Source of the DNA: PS1 clade bacterium
GTDB taxonomy: Bacteria; Pseudomonadota; Alphaproteobacteria; RS24
DNA length: 22,507 nucleotides
Assembly: GCA_016779015.1 (NCBI GenBank)
Contig: JADHOK010000012.1
Coordinates: forward strand, 1 to 22,507
Direction: 5' to 3'
Position 1 is the first letter of the stretch. Each line of letters begins with the position of its first letter. Below, in pieces: positions 8,822 through 16,548 of this stretch. The position numbers and the translations under genes are program-made. Below the pieces are notes generated by a model that worked only from the letters and a program-made list of their open reading frames with translations, did no database searches and was not told the DNA's origin.

Positions 8822-9454
8822 ATGGATTACGTCATGCGCACCGCCGCTCGCATATTCGAGCAAAATGACCCTATTGTCATCGGCACCGCCATCGCTATTG
8901 GCGTGTTGCTTTTGTTCTTGGTGGTCGGGCGTCTTGTGCGAAAACAGCAAGCTACGGGCGAAGCCATTGCCAACCCGCTGGCCAAGGAAACGGCCGATAC
9001 GACTGCGGGCGCTGCGACGGACGCTCAGCCCGATATCGAATTGTCGATGAGTGATGACCCTACGCCGGGCGACCCTCGCGGGGCAGACGCGGTTATGGCA
9101 TCCGAAGTCGATGAAACGCCGCCTGACCGGTCGCATGCGGCGGCGGCGCATCGGTCCAATGAAGATGATGAGGTAGGTGATATTGATGATTTCACCATTC
9201 CGGATATCGAGGCCGCACAGCCGCCAAAAAAATCGCGGTTTTTCGGCCCCTCATGGATGAACCCTGATAGCGACGCTCAAGCCGATGAGGGTGAGGAACC
9301 CGATGAGCGCGCAATGCACGCCGCCGCCAAATGCGCGCGGCTGGCCGAGATAGAGCGCAATATACTGGCCCTTCGCGAGCTTTACGAAGCCGGTCTCATT
9401 GCGCCGGAAGTCTATGTGCTGAAAGCTCGCGAATTCGCCGCCCAATCAAGGTAG
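8822..9454 (+). CDS. single-pass membrane protein with acidic linker and SHOCT-like tail
   Basis: I do not recognise a named family for this 210-residue protein. Residues about 17-37 (DPIVIGTAIAIGVLLLFLVV) form one membrane segment followed by a basic stop-transfer patch, so the remainder is probably cytosolic. Residues about 55-165 are very rich in Asp, Glu, Ala and Pro and look disordered. The end (about 178-207, IERNILALRELYEAGLIAPE and after) resembles a SHOCT motif: a short helix, an aGlI turn and a second helix, often used for oligomerisation or at the C-terminus of membrane-anchored proteins. The start is ATG 8822 with an AGAG at 8811-8814. It is convergent with the next gene, with 39 bp between them and no clear terminator. 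Function is unknown. Confidence 0.75.
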   Translation: MDYVMRTAARIFEQNDPIVIGTAIAIGVLLLFLVVGRLVRKQQATGEAIANPLAKETADTTAGAATDAQPDIELSMSDDPTPGDPRGADAVMASEVDETPPDRSHAAAAHRSNEDDEVGDIDDFTIPDIEAAQPPKKSRFFGPSWMNPDSDAQADEGEEPDERAMHAAAKCARLAEIERNILALRELYEAGLIAPEVYVLKAREFAAQSR

Positions 9455-9493
9455 CCCTTGCAACAATCAGTAACGAGGCGGCAGCGCACTGCC

Positions 9494-9892
9494 CTATTCG
9501 GGCCGCCGCAAATTGCCGGTCGCCCGCACTTCAGAAATCTTGCCGATCGCCTCGGTAACGACCTCGCGCGCAATATCCGCCATATGGCGGTTAATCCATT
9601 CCTCAATCAGCGGGCGCGTCACCTGAGCTACGGCCAGCTTAATTGCTTCTTGCGAGCGCTTGGTATCGAAGACGCTCGAATAACGCAAGAATTCAGCGCG
9701 CAGGGCAATTGTCGCCTCCTCGCTGATAGCGAGGTCTAGCCCACGCATGAAATGTTGAATATCGCGGTCCGACATAGCGGCCTGCTGGTCGCCGTCGCGG
9801 GCCTGCAAATCTGCTTCGAGGCTGGTTTCAGCCTGCTGCAGCAAATCTTTGATGGCCTGCTTATAGTCATCTTCTGTCCGCAATGTGTTCAT
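9494..9892 (-). CDS. small protein with PopZ/DUF2497-like C-terminal tail
   Basis: A 132-residue, helical, charged protein with no signal peptide or membrane segment. The start ATG at 9892 is preceded by GAGGG at a good distance. Residues about 88-120 (VTRPLIEEWINRHM then IAREVV and EAIGKIS) line up without gaps, by eye, with the C-terminal helical hairpin of PopZ (RPL-x2-EW-x7-I pattern), the part that drives PopZ oligomerisation. The canonical PopZ N-terminal motif (EEILASIRRII type) and the Pro-rich linker are absent. The N-terminal half is instead an acidic, Gln-rich helical region. It could be a distant PopZ paralogue or an unrelated helical protein. It is divergent from the dioxygenase gene, with 192 bp between them. 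Confidence 0.6.
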   Translation of the reverse strand: MNTLRTEDDYKQAIKDLLQQAETSLEADLQARDGDQQAAMSDRDIQHFMRGLDLAISEEATIALRAEFLRYSSVFDTKRSQEAIKLAVAQVTRPLIEEWINRHMADIAREVVTEAIGKISEVRATGNLRRPE

Positions 9893-10032
9893 TTTTGCCC
9901 TCGTTAGAAAACGAATCTTTTATGCGCTCAAAGTATAAAGCTGTTTTGGGCTACAGGTGGCGCAAAATCGGTGGATTATTAAGCAGCAGCCAGAAACAGT
10001 AAGCAGTGAGCAGCGATTATCGCCGCAAATAC

Positions 10033-10062
10033 TTGTCACACGCCCGCGCCGAGGCGTATAAT
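10033..10062 (+). promoter_or_regulatory. sigma-70 type promoter for the dioxygenase gene
   Basis: TTGTCA (10033-10038) and a perfect TATAAT (10057-10062) are separated by 18 bp. Transcription would start near 10069, leaving a very short leader that contains GGAGGGG at 10075-10081, just before the ATG at 10085. Five of six -35 bases and all six -10 bases match the consensus. It is a prediction from sequence only. Confidence 0.65.
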
Positions 10063-10084
10063 AGCGCAAATTCTGGAGGGGATT

Positions 10085-10921
10085 ATGAGTGCAATTGAAA
10101 TCAGGCCGGTTTCCGGCGGTGTCGGGGTGGAGCTTGGCAATGTCGATATCGGGCAGGGGCTGAGCGACGCGGAGTTCAAAGCCATTCAGCAGGCATTTAT
10201 CGATAATGGGCTGGTGTTTTTGCACGGACAATCCCTGTCACCCGAGCAACATATTGAATTTGCTGAACGTTTTGGTGAAATTAACGTCAATCGTTTCTTT
10301 CCGAAGGTTGACGGTTATGAAAAAATCGCTGCGGTGGTGAAAGAAAAAGACCAGAAAGTCAATATTGGCGGCGGCTGGCATACCGACCATAGCTATGACC
10401 AAATCCCCGCCATGGGCTCAATTTTGCTGGCCCGCGAAACCCCGCCGGTTGGCGGCGATACGCTTTTCGCCTGCATGTACAAAGCCTATGAATCGCTTTC
10501 GGACGGCCTGAAAAAGACGCTGGAAGGTATGAATGCGGTGCATTCCAGCCGCCATGTTTTCGGCGATCAGGCAGAATATCAAAAATCGCTGGACGACCGC
10601 CTGTCCAATACCGAGCTGGCGACGCAAGATGCCGTGCATCCGGTGGTTATCACCCATCCCGAAAGCGGCCGCAAAGCGCTTTACGTCAATCCGGGTTTCA
10701 CCATTCATTTCGAAGGGTGGAGCGCCGCCGAAAGCAAGCCGCTTTTGGATTATCTGTATCATCACGCAACGCTGATGGAGCACACGACGCGCTTTAAATG
10801 GGCCGAGGGCTCAATAGCCATTTGGGACAATCGCTGCACTTGGCATTATGCGCTGAACGATTATCACGGCGCGCGCCGCGAGATGCACCGCATTACCGTC
10901 GAAGGCTCGCCGTTAAATTAG
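10085..10921 (+). CDS. TauD/TfdA-family Fe(II)/2-oxoglutarate dioxygenase
   Basis: A 278-residue cytosolic dioxygenase that uses Fe(II), O2 and 2-oxoglutarate to hydroxylate a substrate. The iron triad is H99 and D101 (in WHTDHSY) and H254 (in TWHY). T126 (GGDT) and R265/R269 (RREMHR) bind 2-oxoglutarate. Numbering is almost identical to E. coli TauD (H99, D101, H255, T126, R270). The sulfonate-binding H70 of TauD aligns with N69 (FGEINVNR), so taurine is unlikely to be the substrate and I give no gene symbol. No sulfonate transporter genes lie nearby. The start is fixed by a strong GGAGG and the promoter just upstream. It converges on the following gene with a 9-bp gap. Confidence 0.92.
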   Translation: MSAIEIRPVSGGVGVELGNVDIGQGLSDAEFKAIQQAFIDNGLVFLHGQSLSPEQHIEFAERFGEINVNRFFPKVDGYEKIAAVVKEKDQKVNIGGGWHTDHSYDQIPAMGSILLARETPPVGGDTLFACMYKAYESLSDGLKKTLEGMNAVHSSRHVFGDQAEYQKSLDDRLSNTELATQDAVHPVVITHPESGRKALYVNPGFTIHFEGWSAAESKPLLDYLYHHATLMEHTTRFKWAEGSIAIWDNRCTWHYALNDYHGARREMHRITVEGSPLN

Positions 10922-10930
10922 GGCTCTAAA

Positions 10931-11530
10931 TCAAGCGAGCAGTTCTTCGATCTGCCCCAAGCGTTCTTTGCCGAAGAACATCTCATCGCCGACAAAGAAA
11001 GTCGGGATGCCGAAAGCTCCGCGCGCCACTGCGGCTTCGGTATTGGCCATCAGCTTGGCTTTGATTTCATCATTGCTCATATCGGCCATGATTTTATCGG
11101 CGTCGAAACCGGCATCGGCATATGCCTTGCGCAGCACTTCCGGGTCGTCCAGTTTCAATTCCTGTTCCCACATAGCTTTCACCATGGCATCGACATAATC
11201 CATCAAATAGCCATCGCGCTCGGCCACCAGCGCGCCGCGCACCAACATTAGCGAGATGACCGGAAAATGCGGATTCATCTTGAAATCGGTCAGATTATGG
11301 CGATCGATAAAACGCTGAATTTCGAGATTGTCATATTCGAGTTTGTTTTTAATGCCGCCAAAGGCAATCATCGGCGCTTGATTGTCGGTCAGCTTGAAAA
11401 TGCCGCCCAGCAGGCACGGAATATAATTAAACGTCGCACCGGTGCGCGCTTCGATGGCCGGCACCGCCTTATGCACCAAATAGGCATTGGGGCTGGCGAA
11501 ATCGAAAATAAAATCGACGGTCTTGCTCAT
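10931..11530 (-). CDS. DsbA-fold isomerase/oxidoreductase, 2-hydroxychromene-2-carboxylate isomerase type
   Basis: A 199-residue protein of the DsbA-like thioredoxin fold (kappa-class GST / HCCA isomerase group). The active-site turn reads DFASPNAY (10-17) with S13 in place of the CxxC cysteines, as in the glutathione-dependent isomerases. The cis-Pro motif GIPTFFVGDEMFFGKERL (174-191, P176) is complete. There is no signal peptide, so it acts in the cytoplasm. The family includes NahD of naphthalene degradation, but no aromatic-degradation genes are near, so the substrate is unknown. The start ATG at 11530 has GAGGGGG upstream. It runs in the same direction as the phosphate operon that ends 82 bp upstream, but it has a candidate promoter of its own. 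Confidence 0.88.
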   Translation of the reverse strand: MSKTVDFIFDFASPNAYLVHKAVPAIEARTGATFNYIPCLLGGIFKLTDNQAPMIAFGGIKNKLEYDNLEIQRFIDRHNLTDFKMNPHFPVISLMLVRGALVAERDGYLMDYVDAMVKAMWEQELKLDDPEVLRKAYADAGFDADKIMADMSNDEIKAKLMANTEAAVARGAFGIPTFFVGDEMFFGKERLGQIEELLA

Positions 11531-11570
11531 TTGGGTACCCCCTCAAATTCTCTCAGAAAACACTTGAGAA

Positions 11571-11599
11571 ACACTAGGACAGATAGCCCGCTATGCCAA
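11571..11599 (-). promoter_or_regulatory. candidate promoter for the DsbA-fold isomerase gene
   Basis: On the minus strand TTGGCA (11599-11594, five of six consensus -35 bases) is followed after 17 bp by TAGTGT (11576-11571, three of six -10 bases). The predicted start lies about 35 bases upstream of the ATG at 11530. The -10 match is weak, and readthrough from phoB cannot be excluded because I see no good terminator in the gap. Confidence 0.35.
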
Positions 11600-11612
11600 T
11601 TGTTAAATGCGC

Positions 11613-12317
11613 CTAATGAAGGCGGGTCAGCGAATAGCCGGTGCCGCGCACGGTACGGATGATATCGGGGCGCGGGGCACCGCCATCAGCGCGTTTATTG
11701 AGCGCGCGCCGCAGCCGGCTCATATGCACATCGACCGTACGGTCCTCGACATAAATGCCGTGGCCCCACACTTTGTCGAGCAGTTGCTCGCGGCTGAACA
11801 CGCGCTCGGGGCGTTCCATCAAAACCGAAAGCAGGCGAAACTCTTTCGGCCCCAAATGAATGGCGTCACCATCGCGTTCGACACGCATTGTGTCGGGGTT
11901 GAGCACCAACCCTTCAAACTCCATCACATCCTGCAAAAGCGACGGGCGGGCGCGCCGCAATAGGGCTTTGACCCGCGACACCAACTCGCGCGGAGAAAAC
12001 GGCTTGGTTATGTAATCGTCGGCGCCGGTGTCCAGCCCCAACGCCCGGTCGCCCTCCTCGCCGCGCGCGCTCAACATGATGATGGGCACCAGTCGCGTCG
12101 TCGCGCGAGCGCGCAATTCGCGGCACACATCAATGCCCGAGGCTTCCGGCATCATCCAATCCAGCACGATTAAATCGGGGTCGCTATCCTCTACCAATTC
12201 AATGGCTTTGCGGCCATTTTCAGCTTGTACGGTCTCGAAACCGGCTTTCTCAAGATTATAACGCAGCAGTTCGAGCTGGGCGGGTTCATCATCGACGAGC
12301 AGTATGGTAGCTGACAT
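11613..12317 (-). CDS. phoB: phosphate regulon response regulator PhoB
   Basis: A 234-residue OmpR/PhoB-type response regulator. The receiver domain has the acidic pocket D9-D10, phospho-acceptor D53 (VLDWMMP), S83 and K105 (TKPF). The C-terminal winged-helix DNA-binding domain (about 130-232) contains LGPKEFRLL, the VFSREQLLDKVWG recognition region and RTVDVHMSRLRRAL, ending in VRGTGYS. When phosphorylated by PhoR it binds Pho boxes; a clear one lies at the pstS promoter in this window. It is the last gene of the pst cluster, 11 bp after phoU, with GGGAGA ahead of the ATG. Because it follows the Pho box-controlled genes, it probably amplifies its own expression during phosphate starvation. 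Confidence 0.97.
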   Translation of the reverse strand: MSATILLVDDEPAQLELLRYNLEKAGFETVQAENGRKAIELVEDSDPDLIVLDWMMPEASGIDVCRELRARATTRLVPIIMLSARGEEGDRALGLDTGADDYITKPFSPRELVSRVKALLRRARPSLLQDVMEFEGLVLNPDTMRVERDGDAIHLGPKEFRLLSVLMERPERVFSREQLLDKVWGHGIYVEDRTVDVHMSRLRRALNKRADGGAPRPDIIRTVRGTGYSLTRLH

Positions 12318-12328
12318 AGCTTGTCTCC

Positions 12329-13039
12329 CTAGTCGCTTTCACCGGTCTGGCTTGAAGCGTCGGCTTTCGGCCGCTCTTCGGCCGGCATTTCGCCATGAAC
12401 TTGAAAATAAACCTGCTCGGCAACGGCTGTTGTATGGTCGCCAATGCGTTCGATATTCTTGGCAATGAATAGAAAATGCGAGCTGACGCTGGCCTGCTCG
12501 TGGCCCGAGGCGATGACCCGCAACAGGTCGCTATGCAGGCTGGTGTATAGCTCATCCACCTCCTCATCGCGCTCCCATACCTCCATCGCCAAATCGGCGT
12601 TGGCGGTCGCATAGGCGTCGAGCGCTTGGCGCAACATGCCCTGCACGATATTGGCGATGCGCGCCAAGCTGATAGTCTCGGCGCGATTGGTTTCCTCATT
12701 GATAATGACCAGACTGCGCTTGGCGATGTTTTTCGAATAATCGCCGACGCGCTCCAGCACGGTGGCGATTTTGACCGCCGACAGAATACTGCGCAAATCG
12801 GTCGCCATCGGCGCGCGCATGGCAATCACCTCAATCGCGCGGTCATTCAAATCCTGCTCCAACTGATCAAGCTCGGCATCACCGGCGATGATTTTGTCAA
12901 TCGACGACGCGTCGCGATTTTCCAGCGCGTCGATGGCGGCGGCCAGTTGCTGCTCAGCCAACCCCCCCAGTCGCGCCACCAGCTGGTTCAGCTCGGCAAG
13001 GTCTTCATCGAAAGAAGATACGATATGGTTCTCATTCAT
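12329..13039 (-). CDS. phoU: phosphate transport system regulator PhoU
   Basis: A 236-residue all-helical cytosolic protein made of two homologous three-helix bundles. Each carries the metal-binding E/DxxxD signature: ERVGDYSKNIAKR in the first half and ERIGDHTTAVAE in the second. PhoU connects the PstSCAB transporter to PhoR and keeps the Pho response off when phosphate is ample. The last about 20 residues are Ser-, Glu- and Lys-rich and look unstructured. The start ATG overlaps the pstB stop by one base (TAATG), and phoB begins 11 bp after its end, so the three genes are tightly coupled. Confidence 0.97.
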   Translation of the reverse strand: MNENHIVSSFDEDLAELNQLVARLGGLAEQQLAAAIDALENRDASSIDKIIAGDAELDQLEQDLNDRAIEVIAMRAPMATDLRSILSAVKIATVLERVGDYSKNIAKRSLVIINEETNRAETISLARIANIVQGMLRQALDAYATANADLAMEVWERDEEVDELYTSLHSDLLRVIASGHEQASVSSHFLFIAKNIERIGDHTTAVAEQVYFQVHGEMPAEERPKADASSQTGESD

Positions 13040-13815
13040 TATCCGATTTTCCCTGAAATATAGGCCTCGGTCTGCTGATTTTCAGGTTTGGTGAAAATCG
13101 CTTGTGTCGGGCCGTGCTCGACCAAATTGCCGAGGTGAAAATAGGCTGTGCGCTGCGAAATACGCGCCGCCTGCTGCATGGAATGCGTCACAATGACAAT
13201 GGTGTAATCGCGCCGCAATTCTTCGATTAACTCTTCAATGACCGCCGTGGCAATCGGGTCAAGCGCCGAGCACGGCTCGTCCATCAATACAATAGCCGGA
13301 TTGACCGCAATGGCGCGGGCAATGCACAGGCGCTGCTGCTGGCCGCCTGACAGGCCGGTTCCCGGCGCATCCAAGCGGTCTTTGACTTCTTCCCAAAGGC
13401 CGGCCCGTTTCAGACTGGCTTCCACCACCGCGTCGAGCTGCGCGCGGCTCGGGGCCATGCCGTGAATACGCGGCCCATAAGCGACATTGTCGTAGATTGA
13501 TTTCGGAAACGGGTTAGGTTTTTGAAACACCATGCCGACGCGGGCGCGCAATTCCACCACATCAATCTCGTCGGAGTATATATTTTGGTCATCAATGCTC
13601 ACCGCGCCACCGACACGGCATCCTTCAATCACATCATTCATGCGATTGATACACCGCAAAAAGGTTGATTTACCGCAACCCGAAGGGCCGATAAGGGCGG
13701 TCACCTCATTCGCATTTAAGTCGAGGTCAATGCCGTGCAAGGCGCGCGCTTCGCCGTAATGCACCGTCACCTCGCGGGCTTTAATTTTCACCTCAGATGC
13801 TTCGCTATTCACCAT
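13039..13815 (-). CDS. pstB: phosphate ABC transporter ATPase PstB
   Basis: The 258-residue ATP-binding subunit of the phosphate importer. It has Walker A GPSGCGKST (43-51), Q-loop FQKPNPFP (97-104), ABC signature LSGGQ (155-159), Walker B IVLMDE (175-180) and H-loop H211. The open frame reaches back to an ATG at 13863 inside pstA. I chose ATG 13815 because it lies just after the pstA stop, with one base between, and gives the usual PstB length of about 257 residues. It works at the cytoplasmic face of the inner membrane with PstA and PstC. The stop overlaps the phoU start by one base. Confidence 0.97.
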   Translation of the reverse strand: MVNSEASEVKIKAREVTVHYGEARALHGIDLDLNANEVTALIGPSGCGKSTFLRCINRMNDVIEGCRVGGAVSIDDQNIYSDEIDVVELRARVGMVFQKPNPFPKSIYDNVAYGPRIHGMAPSRAQLDAVVEASLKRAGLWEEVKDRLDAPGTGLSGGQQQRLCIARAIAVNPAIVLMDEPCSALDPIATAVIEELIEELRRDYTIVIVTHSMQQAARISQRTAYFHLGNLVEHGPTQAIFTKPENQQTEAYISGKIG

Positions 13816-13816
13816 C

Positions 13817-15082
13817 TTACCATCGCTTCTCAAAACGCCTACGGAAGTAAATTGCGGTTGCATTTACGACCAATAGGAGGGTTAACAATATCACAATACC
13901 GGCACTTGTGCGGGCCACGAAGGCGCGCTCGGGATTATTGGCCCACATGTAGATTTGGGCCGGCAAGACGGTAGCTTTGGCCGTTACATCGCCCGGCACA
14001 TCGACGATAAACGCCATCATACCAATCATCAAAAGCGGCGCGGTTTCACCCGCCGCCTGCGCCAGACCGATAATTGTGCCGGTTAGGATACCGGGCATGG
14101 CCAGCGGCAATACATGGTGCATAATCACCTGAAAACGCGACGCACCCACCCCCATCGCAGCTTCGCGGATGGAAGGCGGAATGGCGGATAAAGCCGCGCG
14201 CGTGGCGATAATAATCGTCGGCAGGGTCATCAGCGCCAGCACCAAACCGCCAACCAGTGGTGCCGAACGCGGCATACTGAAAAAATTGATGAATACGGCC
14301 AGACCCAACAGCCCGTAGACAATCGACGGCACGGCGGCGAGATTGTTGATATTCACCTCAATCAACGCGGTGAAACGATTTTTCGGGGCCACTTCTTCGA
14401 GATAAATGGCCGCCAGCACACCGAGCGGAAAACTGACAATCAGTGTCACCACGAGGGTCAGCAGCGAGCCGGACAGCGCGCCACGAATGCCCGCCATTTC
14501 CGGCTCACGGCTATCCCCATTGGTAAACAGCGCGATGGCGAATTGGCTTCGAATACGCTCCTCGCTCAGCAATTTATCGACAAATTGCAAATCGCGGTCA
14601 GAGACAATGCGTTCGCTCTCGGGCAAATTGCGGTCGATGAGCCCTTTCAGCATCAGGTCGATATCATCGGACAGCGGCACATAAAGGCTCATCGTCGAGC
14701 CGATAAGCGACGGGTCGGCAATCACCCGCTTTTGAATATCGTCATACGCCCCGATGGAGAGGATTTGATACAAAGCGCGCTTGTCGCTCCGCGCCGTCAC
14801 TTCAGGGAATTGTTGGCGCAAAGCGGCACGCACCATGCCCAGATAATTGCCGTCCGCCGGTGCTTCGGCCGACACATAATCGCTCGAAACTTCAATGTCG
14901 AGACGCACATGATGATGCGAGAAAGCAGGCAGCGAGGAATAGATAATCGAGCTCAGCAAAAACACCAAAATCAGCGCAGCGGAAAGCACCGCCGCCAGAC
15001 CATAGGCGCGAAAACGCCTCTCCGCCCGATAGCGTTTTTTGAGCCGCGCGGCGCGGTATTGGGGGTCGGAATAATCAGTCAT
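13817..15082 (-). CDS. pstA: phosphate ABC transporter permease PstA, long form
   Basis: A 421-residue inner-membrane permease, considerably longer than the roughly 300 residues of E. coli PstA. After a cytosolic basic N-terminus and a first membrane segment (about 28-48), a region of about 150 residues (50-205) faces the periplasm; this fits the N-terminal extension called DUF3333 in related proteins. The core permease follows, with the EAA coupling loop at about 306-326 (REAAMGVGASRFQV...LP) that docks PstB. The frame extends 42 bp upstream, but ATG 15082 is preferred. It overlaps the pstC stop by 8 bases (ATGACTGA), which indicates coupled translation. Confidence 0.95.
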   Translation of the reverse strand: MTDYSDPQYRAARLKKRYRAERRFRAYGLAAVLSAALILVFLLSSIIYSSLPAFSHHHVRLDIEVSSDYVSAEAPADGNYLGMVRAALRQQFPEVTARSDKRALYQILSIGAYDDIQKRVIADPSLIGSTMSLYVPLSDDIDLMLKGLIDRNLPESERIVSDRDLQFVDKLLSEERIRSQFAIALFTNGDSREPEMAGIRGALSGSLLTLVVTLIVSFPLGVLAAIYLEEVAPKNRFTALIEVNINNLAAVPSIVYGLLGLAVFINFFSMPRSAPLVGGLVLALMTLPTIIIATRAALSAIPPSIREAAMGVGASRFQVIMHHVLPLAMPGILTGTIIGLAQAAGETAPLLMIGMMAFIVDVPGDVTAKATVLPAQIYMWANNPERAFVARTSAGIVILLTLLLVVNATAIYFRRRFEKRW

Positions 15083-16466
15083 ATTGTTCTCGGAAACGAT
15101 TGACGACATAAAGCGCCAGCACATTCAGCATTAGGGTGATGAAAAACAGCACCAAGCCCAGCGCAAAAGCGGCCAGCGTTTTGGCGCTATCAAACTCTTG
15201 GTCGCCGACCAGCAGCATGACGATTTGCACAGTCACCGTGGTCACACTCTCAAACGGATTGGCGGTCAAATTGGCGGCCACACCGGCCGCCATCACCACA
15301 ATCATGGTCTCGCCAATGGCCCGCGAAATGGCCAACAAAATAGCGCTGACAATGCCCGGCAGAGCGGCCGGCAAAACCACTTGGCGAATGGTCTCGGATT
15401 GCGTTGCCCCCAAAGCCGCCGCGCCATCGCGCAGCGTCTGCGGCACCGCATTGATGACATCATCTGACAGCGATGAAATGAAAGGGATAATCATAATCCC
15501 CATCACCAGACCGGCCGCTAGGGCCGATTCTGACGACAGGGTGAGGCCGATCTCAGCGCCGCTATCGCGCAAAAACGGGGCCACCATCAGCGCTGCGAAA
15601 AAGCCGTAAACCACGGTCGGAATACCGGCGAGAATTTCAATGGCCGGCTTGGCGATGCCGCGCAACCTGGGATTGGCATATTCCGACAAATAAACCGCCG
15701 ACATAAGGCCGACCGGCACCGCCACCAGCATGGCGATAAAAGTAATCATCAGCGTGCCGGCAAAGAGCGGTATCGCGCCGAAAGTGCCCGAGCCGCCCAC
15801 TTGGTCTTCGCGAATGGCGATTTGCGGCGACCAGCTGAGGCCGAATAGAAATTCCAGAAACGGCACTTTGTCGAAAAAGCGGATGGTTTCGAATATGAGC
15901 GACAGCACAATGCCGATTGTGGTCAATATGGCGATGGCCGAGGCGGCAATCATCACATATTCAAAAATCTGCTCGACCATGGGCCGCGCCGTGAAACGAG
16001 GGGCAAGAAGGCGTAAGCCGTAGGCCGCACCGCTGACGCTCAGCAAAATCACAATCGTGGCGCGCGCCATGGCAGAATTATCAACCATTGCGGCGAAATA
16101 ATCGCTGCCGTCGCGCATTAAATCATTGGCAAAACTATTCGGCAGGGAACCGACATAATAGGCCTTCACCTTGGCCATCAACACGCCCAGCTCACCGACC
16201 GATAAATCGGGCGACTGCGAGCGCAAGAAATCTTCCAACATGGCGTCGATGATCAGCGGTGACACACCCGTCCACGCCAGCAAGGCGACCAGCGGCACCA
16301 AAACGGCGCAGACAGCGACAAAGCTGCCGTGATAAATATCGCGCGAATGTTGTTTAATGCCTTGTGTGGCAGAGGCCGCACTGAGCGCACGAATGCGGCG
16401 GCGACCAAACAAGAAAGAAAAAATCCCGAGACCCAAAAGACAGAAAAAGAGAAAGCTTAAGCTCAT
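15075..16466 (-). CDS. pstC: phosphate ABC transporter permease PstC, long form
   Basis: A 463-residue inner-membrane permease, also longer than E. coli PstC (about 320). The N-terminal part (about 1-155) holds extra membrane segments near 4-20, 47-66 and 133-153, with a soluble stretch at about 75-130. It fits the PstC N-terminal extension (DUF3708-type) seen in alphaproteobacteria. The core has the EAA loop RDGAAALGATQSETIRQVVLP (346-366) and the GIPTVVYGFF motif (281-290). It forms the translocation channel with PstA. The ATG at 16466 has GAGG upstream, immediately after the terminator-like hairpin that separates it from pstS, so its expression should depend on readthrough. Confidence 0.95.
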   Translation of the reverse strand: MSLSFLFFCLLGLGIFSFLFGRRRIRALSAASATQGIKQHSRDIYHGSFVAVCAVLVPLVALLAWTGVSPLIIDAMLEDFLRSQSPDLSVGELGVLMAKVKAYYVGSLPNSFANDLMRDGSDYFAAMVDNSAMARATIVILLSVSGAAYGLRLLAPRFTARPMVEQIFEYVMIAASAIAILTTIGIVLSLIFETIRFFDKVPFLEFLFGLSWSPQIAIREDQVGGSGTFGAIPLFAGTLMITFIAMLVAVPVGLMSAVYLSEYANPRLRGIAKPAIEILAGIPTVVYGFFAALMVAPFLRDSGAEIGLTLSSESALAAGLVMGIMIIPFISSLSDDVINAVPQTLRDGAAALGATQSETIRQVVLPAALPGIVSAILLAISRAIGETMIVVMAAGVAANLTANPFESVTTVTVQIVMLLVGDQEFDSAKTLAAFALGLVLFFITLMLNVLALYVVNRFREQYD

Positions 16467-16477
16467 TAAAGGGCCTC

Positions 16478-16540
16478 AAAAAAAGGGGCCGACCTCGCCT
16501 TAAATCGCAGTTACGATTTTACTTTGGCCGAGGCCGGCCC
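16478..16540 (-). terminator. two-tier hairpin with T tract between pstS and pstC
   Basis: On the minus strand, 8 bases after the pstS stop, a 12-bp stem is formed by 16540-16529 (GGGCCGGCCTCG) and 16497-16486 (CGAGGTCGGCCC), with one G-U pair. Inside its loop a second 6-bp stem (AAATCG at 16519-16514 with CGATTT at 16507-16502) closes six bases. Seven T follow directly (16484-16478). This is the form of an intrinsic terminator. Its position suggests partial termination, giving more pstS than pstCAB mRNA, and possibly protection of the pstS 3' end. Confidence 0.75.
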
Positions 16541-16548
16541 GTTAAAAG

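Noticed and set aside
9932..9937. TATACT as a -10 for the PopZ-like gene on the minus strand
   Set aside because: Five of six bases match, but no recognisable -35 lies at 16-18 bp upstream.
13816..13863. Longer PstB start at 13863
   Set aside because: It would overlap the pstA end by 47 bases and add 16 residues not typical of PstB; the ATG at 13815 follows the pstA stop directly.
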